From Pseudomonas graminis (lineage in GTDB: Bacteria; Pseudomonadota; Gammaproteobacteria; Pseudomonadales; Pseudomonadaceae), in contig NZ_CP053746.1 of NCBI RefSeq assembly GCF_013201545.1, forward strand, positions 1,949,001 to 2,013,000: a stretch of DNA of 64,000 bases, written 5' to 3'. Positions 26,849 through 35,869 of this stretch are shown here, piece by piece. The notes below the pieces were generated by a model, which worked only from the letters and a program-made list of their open reading frames with translations, was not told where the DNA came from and ran no database searches. The first letter of the stretch is position 1; each line of letters starts with the position of its first letter. The position numbers and the translations under genes are program-made.

Positions 26849-27125
26849 GATGCAACACCTTTGTTGTTGAAAATATCAATCATCGAGCATTACGGGTTTC
26901 AGTCAATCCGAAAGGCCAGACGAAGTCAAGGGAGCCCTGATTTGCCCTAAAAGGGCGCCAAAAAGCCATTTTCGCCGCACTTTAGGGCAAATGTTAGGCA
27001 CCTAACGTAATGCAAACTGCGGGTTTGAGCAGGGCGTGTTTTATTTTTTACGGGCGTGTTGTGGAAAAAAATGAACAACGCTAAGCTCGATTGCAACCCA
27101 TAACAGCAATAATACCGGGGGTCTC
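26849..27125. promoter_or_regulatory. Divergent spuI/spuB control region
   Basis: About 280 bases between the spuI start and the spuA relic. It is AT-rich at about 27030-27080 (GTTTTATTTTTTACGGG, GGAAAAAAATGAACAACG) and contains the 12-bp inverted repeat listed separately. It should carry promoters in both directions. No clear -35/-10 pair can be assigned with certainty. Confidence 0.55.
26940..26992. promoter_or_regulatory. Perfect 12-bp inverted repeat, candidate operator
   Basis: ATTTGCCCTAAA at 26940-26951 is mirrored exactly by TTTAGGGCAAAT at 26981-26992. The two arms are centred 41 bases apart, close to four DNA turns. A third half-like word, CCTAAAAGGG, overlaps the left arm. This is what a dimeric or tetrameric regulator binding both arms would need. 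Polyamine-responsive repressors such as PauR are candidates, but the protein is not identified. Confidence 0.65.
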
Positions 27126-27365
27126 ATGTTTCGCCTTCCGCTGATCGGCCTCACCGCCTGCACTCAGCCATTCGGGCACCTGCTTTTCATACCACACGCG
27201 TTCAGTGTAGCGGCCCAGCCAGGGCGCCGTGCACTGCCCATGCCTCTGCGCGGCACCTCGACACCTTACTCTTTATCCACGCAGCGGTTCCAGCGGGCGC
27301 GTCTTTTGCTTCGGCTGTCGTACCCGGCCCCGGCTTTCTGCGGCATCTCCCGCCGCGCGTTTCGC
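27126..27365 (+). pseudogene. spuA: Relic of spuA (gamma-glutamyl-GABA hydrolase), decayed
   Basis: The expected spuA gene (class-I glutamine amidotransferase/PuuD type, about 250 residues) is missing, but pieces of it remain in shifting frames. In the frame of ATG 27126, MFRLPLIGLTACTQ matches the SpuA/PuuD N-terminus. The next frame gives SYHT at 27187-27198, matching AYHT. The third frame over 27209-27301 gives SGPARAPCTAHASAR, then TLLFIHAAVPAGA. This fits the family's GPASAPGTAHDPAR and TLPLIRAAVAAGV. Finally GISRRAF at 27342-27362, back in the first frame, fits the nucleophile region GICRGFQ with Cys changed to Ser. About 50 residues are deleted between the second and third pieces, and the C-terminal half is absent. 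Confidence 0.75.
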
Positions 27366-27498
27366 ACAAGCACGACTATCTTTGAGTCTTCCAGCATTTG
27401 GCGATGCCTCGATTCAAAATGCGACACCCTAATGCCAGCGCTTCAAAGAACGCCTGACCGCCATGACGGCGACCAGGAATTAAAACCCTGAGGTATTT
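27366..27498. other. Stretch between the spuA relic and spuB
   Basis: About 130 bases with no recognisable gene and no clear further spuA match. It ends in the spuB ribosome site (TGAGGTATTT). It is probably residual pseudogene and spuB leader sequence. Confidence 0.45.
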
Positions 27499-28857
27499 AT
27501 GAGTACCAACCTCGACCAGCTCACCGATTGGTTGAAAGAACACAGGATTACCGAAGTCGAATGCATGATCGCCGACCTCACCGGTATCACGCGGGGCAAG
27601 ATTTCACCGACCAACAAGTTCATCGCTGAAAAAGGCATGCGCTTGCCGGAAAGCGTACTGCTCCAGACCGTGACGGGCGATTACGTCGAAGACGATATCT
27701 ACTACGAATTGCTGGACCCTGCAGACATCGACATGTTCTGCCGTCCTGACCAGAGCGCGGTGTTTCTGGTGCCCTGGGCCATCGAGCCGACTGCGCAGGT
27801 GATTCACGACACCTACGACAAGCAAGGCAACCCCATCGAGCTGTCCCCGCGCAACGTCCTCAAGAAAGTCCTCAAGCTCTATGCCGATCAAGGCTGGCAA
27901 CCGATTGTTGCGCCGGAGATGGAGTTCTATCTGACCAAGCGCAGCGACGACCCCGATTACCCGCTGCAGCCCCCGGTGGGGCGCTCAGGTCGTCCGGAAA
28001 CCGGTCGTCAGTCGTTCTCCATCGAAGCCGCCAACGAATTCGACCCGCTGTTCGAAGACGTCTACGACTGGTGCGAACTGCAGAACCTCGACCTGGACAC
28101 GCTGATTCACGAAGACGGCACCGCGCAGATGGAGATCAACTTCCGTCACGGCGATGCGCTTTCGCTGGCGGATCAGATTCTGGTGTTCAAGCGCACCATG
28201 CGCGAAGCGGCCCTCAAGCACGATGTGGCCGCGACCTTCATGGCCAAGCCCATGACCGGCGAGCCCGGCAGCGCCATGCACCTGCACCAGAGCATCATCG
28301 ACATCGAGACCGGCAAGAACATCTTCTCCAATGAAGACGGCACGATGAGCCAGCTGTTCCTGCAACACATTGGTGGCCTGCAAAAGCTGATCCCCGAGCT
28401 GTTGCCGCTGTTCGCGCCCAACGTCAACTCGTTCCGCCGCTTCCTTCCGGACACCTCCGCGCCGGTGAACGTGGAGTGGGGCGAAGAAAACCGCACCGTT
28501 GGCCTGCGCGTACCGGATGCCGGTCCGCAGAACCGCCGCGTGGAAAACCGTCTGCCCGGCGCCGATGCCAATCCGTATCTGGCCATCGCCGCCAGCCTGT
28601 TGTGCGGTTTCATTGGCATGGTCGAGGGCCTCAACCCCAGCGCCCCTGTGGTCGGCCGTGGTTACGAGCGCCGCAACCTGCGCCTGCCGTTGACCATTGA
28701 AGACGCGCTGGAACGCATGGAAAACAGCAAGACGGTCGAAAAATACCTCGGCAAGAAATTCATCACCGGCTACGTCGCGGTCAAGCGCGCCGAGCACGAA
28801 AACTTCAAGCGTGTGATCAGTTCCTGGGAGCGGGAATTCCTGCTCTTTGCCGTCTGA
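27499..28857 (+). CDS. spuB: Glutamine-synthetase-type gamma-glutamylpolyamine synthetase SpuB
   Basis: A 452-residue paralogue of SpuI with the same fold: MEFYLTKRSDDPDYP (metal site), AMHLHQSIIDIETGKNIF, NSFRRFLPDTSAPVNVEWGEENRTVGLRVP and VENRLPGADANPYLAI. It probably gamma-glutamylates a polyamine. It starts the rightward operon spuB-C-D-E-F-G-H, with a GAGGTATTT ribosome site and a 92-base gap to spuC. Normally spuA precedes it. Here only a relic does. Confidence 0.92.
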   Translation: MSTNLDQLTDWLKEHRITEVECMIADLTGITRGKISPTNKFIAEKGMRLPESVLLQTVTGDYVEDDIYYELLDPADIDMFCRPDQSAVFLVPWAIEPTAQVIHDTYDKQGNPIELSPRNVLKKVLKLYADQGWQPIVAPEMEFYLTKRSDDPDYPLQPPVGRSGRPETGRQSFSIEAANEFDPLFEDVYDWCELQNLDLDTLIHEDGTAQMEINFRHGDALSLADQILVFKRTMREAALKHDVAATFMAKPMTGEPGSAMHLHQSIIDIETGKNIFSNEDGTMSQLFLQHIGGLQKLIPELLPLFAPNVNSFRRFLPDTSAPVNVEWGEENRTVGLRVPDAGPQNRRVENRLPGADANPYLAIAASLLCGFIGMVEGLNPSAPVVGRGYERRNLRLPLTIEDALERMENSKTVEKYLGKKFITGYVAVKRAEHENFKRVISSWEREFLLFAV

Positions 28858-28949
28858 CGTCACGGGGCGTCGCCGGATCCGAGCCAGATCCGAGTGGATC
28901 ACGAGCGGATCGACGGCGCCCCACACGCGATACCACAATGGAGTGATTC

Positions 28950-30314
28950 ATGAGTTCCAACAACCCGCAAACCCGCGAATGGCAAGCCCTCAGCAGTGAT
29001 CATCACCTGGCGCCGTTCAGCGATTTCAAGCAGTTGAAAGAGAAAGGCCCGCGCATCATCACCAACGCCAAGGGCGTGTACCTCTGGGACAGCGAAGGCA
29101 ACAAAATCCTCGACGGCATGGCCGGGCTCTGGTGCGTCGCCATCGGTTATGGTCGTGAAGAGCTGGCCGACGCTGCCAGCAAGCAGATGCGCGAGCTGCC
29201 TTACTACAACCTGTTCTTCCAGACCGCTCACCCGCCGGCACTTCAATTGGCCAAAGCCATTTCCGACATTGCCCCCGAGGGCATGAACCACGTGTTCTTC
29301 ACCGGTTCAGGCTCCGAAGGCAACGACACGGTGCTGCGCCTGGTTCGCCATTACTGGGCGATCAAAGGCCAGCCAAGCAAGAAAGTCATCATCAGCCGCG
29401 TCAACGGTTACCACGGTTCGACCGTCGCTGGCGCGAGCCTGGGCGGCATGACCTACATGCACGAGCAGGGCGATTTGCCGATTCCGGGCATCGTGCACAT
29501 TCCGCAGCCGTACTGGTTCGGTGAAGGCGGCGACATGACGCCCGACGAGTTCGGCGTCTGGGCGGCCGAACAGCTGGAGAAGAAGATTCTAGAACTGGGC
29601 GTGGACAACGTCGGTGCGTTCATCGCCGAGCCGATTCAGGGCGCTGGCGGCGTGATCGTGCCGCCGGACACCTACTGGCCAAAGATCAAAGAGATCCTCG
29701 CCAAGTACGACATCCTCTTTGTGGCCGATGAAGTGATCTGTGGCTTTGGCCGTACCGGCGAATGGTTTGGCAGCGACTTCTACGACCTCAAGCCTGACCT
29801 CATGACCATTGCCAAGGGCCTGACTTCGGGCTACATCCCCATGGGTGGCGTCATCGTGCGCGACGAGGTGGTCAGGGTGCTGAACGAGGGCGGCGACTTC
29901 AACCACGGCTTTACCTACTCCGGGCACCCGGTGGCGGCAGCAGTGGGCCTGGAGAACATTCGCATTCTGAGCGAAGAAAAAATCGTCGAACGGGTGAAGT
30001 CCGAAACGGCACCCTATTTGCAAAAGCGTCTGCGCGAGCTGAGCGATCACCCGCTGGTGGGTGAAGTGCGGGGCGTCGGCATGCTGGGCGCAATCGAACT
30101 GGTGAAAGACAAGGCCACTCGCGAGCGTTATGTCGGCAAAGGCGCAGGCATGATTTGCCGCACTTTTTGCTTTAACAATGGCCTGATCATGCGGGCCGTG
30201 GGCGACACCATGATCATCTCGCCGCCGCTGGTGATTACCTTTGCCGAGATCGACGAGTTGATTGAAAAGGCGCGCAAGTGCCTGGACCTGACGCTTGAGT
30301 CATTGCAGGGCTGA
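28950..30314 (+). CDS. spuC: Polyamine:pyruvate aminotransferase SpuC
   Basis: A 454-residue class-III PLP aminotransferase that converts putrescine to 4-aminobutanal with pyruvate as amino acceptor. PLP Lys289 is in TIAKGLTSG and the PLP-binding Asp260 in FVADEVICGFGRTG. Other family motifs are FFTGSGSEGNDTVLR and FIAEPIQGAGGVIVPP. It belongs to the polyamine operon and lies 92 bases after spuB and 72 before spuD. SpuC and SpuB represent two alternative first steps of putrescine breakdown (transamination and gamma-glutamylation). Confidence 0.96.
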   Translation: MSSNNPQTREWQALSSDHHLAPFSDFKQLKEKGPRIITNAKGVYLWDSEGNKILDGMAGLWCVAIGYGREELADAASKQMRELPYYNLFFQTAHPPALQLAKAISDIAPEGMNHVFFTGSGSEGNDTVLRLVRHYWAIKGQPSKKVIISRVNGYHGSTVAGASLGGMTYMHEQGDLPIPGIVHIPQPYWFGEGGDMTPDEFGVWAAEQLEKKILELGVDNVGAFIAEPIQGAGGVIVPPDTYWPKIKEILAKYDILFVADEVICGFGRTGEWFGSDFYDLKPDLMTIAKGLTSGYIPMGGVIVRDEVVRVLNEGGDFNHGFTYSGHPVAAAVGLENIRILSEEKIVERVKSETAPYLQKRLRELSDHPLVGEVRGVGMLGAIELVKDKATRERYVGKGAGMICRTFCFNNGLIMRAVGDTMIISPPLVITFAEIDELIEKARKCLDLTLESLQG

Positions 30315-31484
<1,170 letters not shown>

Positions 31485-31492
31485 GCCTGACC

Positions 31493-31514
31493 GGGTGGGG
31501 CGCTTGCCCCACCC
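31493..31514 (+). promoter_or_regulatory. GC-rich stem-loop between spuD and spuE
   Basis: GGGTGGGGC (31493-31501) pairs perfectly with GCCCCACCC (31506-31514), loop GCTT. No T-run follows, so it is more likely an mRNA-stabilising or partial attenuating hairpin than a terminator. It could let the binding-protein mRNA outlast the downstream genes. Confidence 0.8.
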
Positions 31515-31579
31515 ACATCACCCGTCATGACACCCGCGTCACAAAAAGTTTTTTTGCGAGAAGGGTTTATCGAAGGTAA

Positions 31580-32755
<1,176 letters not shown>

Positions 32756-32763
32756 AGACCTTG

Positions 32764-32788
32764 GCGCCCGGCCACATTGGCCGGGCGC
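32764..32788 (+). promoter_or_regulatory. GC-rich stem-loop between spuE and spuF
   Basis: An 11-base stem (GCGCCCGGCCA at 32764-32774, TGGCCGGGCGC at 32778-32788) with a three-base loop, followed by an A-run, not T. It probably stabilises the upstream mRNA or limits read-through, so that the binding proteins exceed the ATPase and permeases. Confidence 0.85.
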
Positions 32789-32811
32789 AAAAACAGTTGG
32801 GAGTTTCACCC

Positions 32812-33954
32812 ATGGCAGTTGCCTCCGGCGCCTACAAGAAATCCCTTGAGGGTGGTCAGCAACCGAAACAGGTGCTGGTCAAAATCGATCGGGTCACGAA
32901 GAAGTTCGATGAGACGATTGCTGTGGACGACGTGTCTCTGCAGATCAACAAGGGTGAAATCTTTGCCCTGCTCGGCGGCTCCGGCTCGGGGAAATCCACC
33001 CTGCTGCGCATGCTCGCCGGCTTTGAACGACCGACCGAAGGCCGCATTTACCTCGACGGCGTCGACATCACCGACATGCCGCCGTATGAACGTCCGATCA
33101 ACATGATGTTCCAGTCCTACGCGCTGTTTCCGCACATGACCGTGGCGGACAACATCGCCTTCGGCCTCAAGCAGGACAAGTTGCCAAAGGCCGAAGTCGA
33201 AGCCCGCGTGGCCGAGATGCTCAAACTGGTGCAGATGACCCAGTACGCCAAGCGCAAGCCCCATCAGTTGTCCGGCGGTCAGCGTCAGCGTGTGGCCCTG
33301 GCGCGTTCGCTGGCGAAGAAGCCGAAGCTGCTGCTGCTCGACGAACCCATGGGCGCACTGGACAAAAAACTGCGCTCGCAGATGCAGCTGGAGCTGGTGG
33401 AGATCATCGAGCGCGTCGGCGTGACCTGCGTGATGGTGACCCACGACCAGGAAGAGGCCATGACCATGGCCGAGCGCATCGCGATCATGCACCTGGGCTG
33501 GATCGCGCAGATCGGCAGCCCGATCGATATCTACGAAACGCCCACCAGCCGTCTGGTCTGTGAATTCATCGGCAACGTCAACCTGTTCGACGGTGAGGTC
33601 ATCGAAGACATGGAAGGCCACGCGCTGATCAGCAGCCCTGAGCTCGAACGCAAAATCTACGTCGGCCACGGCGTCACCACGTCGGTGGAAGACAAGCGGA
33701 TTACCTATGCGCTGCGTCCTGAAAAGCTGCTGGTGACCACTGAGCAGCCTTCGTTCGAACACAACTGGTCCCGGGGCAAGGTTCACGACATCGCCTATCT
33801 GGGCGGTCACTCGGTGTTCTACGTGAAGCTGCCGTCGGGCAAGCTGGTGCAGTCGTTTGTCGCCAACGCCGAACGCCAGGGCACGCGACCGACCTGGGAC
33901 GACGAAGTGTTCGTCTGGTGGGAAGACGACAGCGGCGTGGTATTGCGCTCATGA
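32812..33954 (+). CDS. spuF: Polyamine ABC transporter ATP-binding protein SpuF
   Basis: A 380-residue ABC ATPase of the PotG type. Walker A GGSGSGKST (about residues 58-66), Q-loop MMFQSYALFPH, signature LSGGQRQRVALARSL, Walker B LLLLDEPMGALD and switch VTHDQEEAM. The C-terminal 130 residues form a TOBE-like regulatory domain (SRLVCEFIGNVNLFDGEV). I chose the ATG at 32812, after GGGAGTTTC. The upstream TTG start lies in the hairpin. It overlaps spuG by four bases (ATGA). Confidence 0.95.
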   Translation: MAVASGAYKKSLEGGQQPKQVLVKIDRVTKKFDETIAVDDVSLQINKGEIFALLGGSGSGKSTLLRMLAGFERPTEGRIYLDGVDITDMPPYERPINMMFQSYALFPHMTVADNIAFGLKQDKLPKAEVEARVAEMLKLVQMTQYAKRKPHQLSGGQRQRVALARSLAKKPKLLLLDEPMGALDKKLRSQMQLELVEIIERVGVTCVMVTHDQEEAMTMAERIAIMHLGWIAQIGSPIDIYETPTSRLVCEFIGNVNLFDGEVIEDMEGHALISSPELERKIYVGHGVTTSVEDKRITYALRPEKLLVTTEQPSFEHNWSRGKVHDIAYLGGHSVFYVKLPSGKLVQSFVANAERQGTRPTWDDEVFVWWEDDSGVVLRS

Positions 33955-34871
33955 AAATCCGAAAAATTAAACGGGCTTTCAATCGAATAAAACCCACCGG
34001 GCGTCAGGCCGTTATCGGCGTACCGTTCCTGTGGCTGTTCCTGTTTTTCGCGCTGCCGTTTCTGATCGTCATCAAGATCAGCTTCGCTGAAGCCGATGTA
34101 GCGATTCCGCCGTACACCGAGATCTTCACCTACGTCGAGCAGAAGCTCGACATCGTGCTCAACTTCGCCAACTACGCGCTGCTGACCAGTGACGATCTGT
34201 ACATCTCGGCGTATCTCGGCTCGTTGAAGATGGCGTTCATCAGCACTGTGCTGTGCCTGTTGATCGGCTATCCGATGGCGTATGGCATCTCCATCGCCCG
34301 CAAAGAGATGCAGACGGTGCTGTTGCTGCTGATCATGATGCCGACCTGGACCGCGATCCTGATCCGCGTCTACGCGTGGATGGGCATCCTCAGCAACAAC
34401 GGCCTGCTCAACGCTTTCCTCATGTGGCTGGGCGTGATCAGCGAGCCGTTGCAGATCCTCAACACCAACCTCGCGGTGTACATCGGCGTGGTCTATTCGT
34501 ATCTGCCGTTCATGATCCTGCCGCTGTACGCGAACCTGGTGAAGCACGATCAAAGTCTGCTGGAAGCCGCATCGGACCTGGGTTCGAGCACCTTCAACAG
34601 CTTCTGGAAGATCACCGTGCCGCTGTCCAAGAACGGCATCATCGCCGGCTGCATGCTGGTATTCATTCCGGTGGTGGGCGAGTTCGTCATCCCGGAACTG
34701 CTCGGCGGCCCCGAGACGCTGATGATCGGTAAAGTGCTGTGGCAGGAATTCTTCAACAACCGTGATTGGCCAGTAGCGTCGTCGCTGGCGGTGGTGATGC
34801 TGTTGATCCTCATTGTGCCGATCATTCTGTTCAACCGCAGTCAGGCCAAAGAGCTGGAGGGCAAGGCATGA
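33951..34871 (+). CDS. spuG: Polyamine ABC transporter permease SpuG
   Basis: A 306-residue PotH-type inner-membrane permease with about six membrane segments. The first is at about residues 20-42 (VIGVPFLWLFLFFALPFLIVIKI). The EAA loop, LLEAASDLGSSTFNSFWKITVPLSKNGI, contacts SpuF. It overlaps spuF and spuH by four bases each, which keeps permease subunits in equal supply. Confidence 0.95.
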   Translation: MKIRKIKRAFNRIKPTGRQAVIGVPFLWLFLFFALPFLIVIKISFAEADVAIPPYTEIFTYVEQKLDIVLNFANYALLTSDDLYISAYLGSLKMAFISTVLCLLIGYPMAYGISIARKEMQTVLLLLIMMPTWTAILIRVYAWMGILSNNGLLNAFLMWLGVISEPLQILNTNLAVYIGVVYSYLPFMILPLYANLVKHDQSLLEAASDLGSSTFNSFWKITVPLSKNGIIAGCMLVFIPVVGEFVIPELLGGPETLMIGKVLWQEFFNNRDWPVASSLAVVMLLILIVPIILFNRSQAKELEGKA

Positions 34872-35758
34872 GAGGCTTCCGATTCTCGAACCTGATGTTG
34901 GTACTGGGCCTGATCTTCATCTACGCGCCCATGGTCATTCTGGTGATCTACTCGTTCAACGCCTCCAAGCTGGTGACGGTCTGGGGCGGCTGGTCGGTGA
35001 AGTGGTACGTCGGGCTGCTCGACAATACCCAACTGATGAGCGCAGTCATGCGCTCGCTGGAAATCGCGCTTTATACGTCGATTGCGGCGGTGGCGCTGGG
35101 CACCATGGCGGCGTTCGTGCTGACGCGCATCACCCGGTTCAAGGGCAAGACCTTCTTCGGCGGTCTGGTCACCGCGCCGCTGGTGATGCCGGAAGTGATC
35201 ACCGGTCTATCGCTGTTGCTGCTGTTCGTGGCGATGGCGCAGTTGCTTGGCTGGCCCGAGGAGCGCGGCATTGTCACCATCTGGATCGCTCACACGACGT
35301 TCTGTGCGGCGTATGTGGCGGTGGTGGTGTCGGCGCGTCTGCGTGAGCTGGACATGTCCATCGAAGAAGCAGCAATGGACCTCGGTGCGCGGCCGTGGAA
35401 GGTGTTCTTCCTGATCACTATTCCGATGATCGCGCCCTCGCTGGCGGCGGGGGCGATGATGTCCTTCGCACTGTCGCTGGACGACCTGGTGCTGGCGAGC
35501 TTCGTCTCCGGCCCGGGCTCGACGACCCTGCCGATGGAAGTGTTCTCGGCGGTGCGCCTGGGCGTGAAGCCTGAGATCAATGCGATAGCCAGTTTGATTT
35601 TGCTGGCGGTGTCGATTGCGACGTTCCTGGTCTGGTTCTTCAGCCGCCGCGCGGAAAACAACCGCAAACGCGCGATCCAGCAAGCCATCGAAGAAGCCGC
35701 TGCAGACGGCTGGAAACAGCCGGACCTGCGCCGTGCGAAGGTGGTCGGATCGGTTTGA
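34868..35758 (+). CDS. spuH: Polyamine ABC transporter permease SpuH
   Basis: A 296-residue PotI-type permease, starting [34 protein letters not shown]. The EAA loop is [28 protein letters not shown]. The C-terminal tail is charged and cytoplasmic ([26 protein letters not shown]). Last gene of the operon. A family-2 REPIN follows just after the stop. Confidence 0.95.
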   Translation: MRGFRFSNLMLVLGLIFIYAPMVILVIYSFNASKLVTVWGGWSVKWYVGLLDNTQLMSAVMRSLEIALYTSIAAVALGTMAAFVLTRITRFKGKTFFGGLVTAPLVMPEVITGLSLLLLFVAMAQLLGWPEERGIVTIWIAHTTFCAAYVAVVVSARLRELDMSIEEAAMDLGARPWKVFFLITIPMIAPSLAAGAMMSFALSLDDLVLASFVSGPGSTTLPMEVFSAVRLGVKPEINAIASLILLAVSIATFLVWFFSRRAENNRKRAIQQAIEEAAADGWKQPDLRRAKVVGSV

Positions 35759-35762
35759 TCTC

Positions 35763-35855
35763 GTAGGACCGGTTTCAGCCGGGAAGAGGCCGGTGTGAGC
35801 GCTGCAGTTCTGCGGTGCAGCGCTCAACGCCTTCCCGGCTAAAGCCGGTCCCACA
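35763..35855. repeat. REPIN, family 2, after spuH
   Basis: Left arm GTAGGACCGGTTTCAGCCGG, right arm CCGGCTAAAGCCGGTCCCAC. The spacer holds its own perfect inverted repeat GAGCGCTGCA (35797-35806)/TGCAGCGCTC (35816-35825). The element lies between the convergent spuH and the acylase gene and may act as a transcript end. Confidence 0.9.
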
Positions 35856-35869
35856 ATCTGAAGATGGGT

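Noticed and set aside
27126..27491. An intact 121-residue protein starting MFRLPL
   Set aside because: Only its first 14 residues resemble a family (SpuA). The rest of that family's matches lie in other frames, so it is read as a pseudogene and not a real small protein.
32761..32812. A TTG start for spuF at 32761
   Set aside because: It would place the start before a GC-rich hairpin. The ATG at 32812 has a ribosome site and matches the family start.
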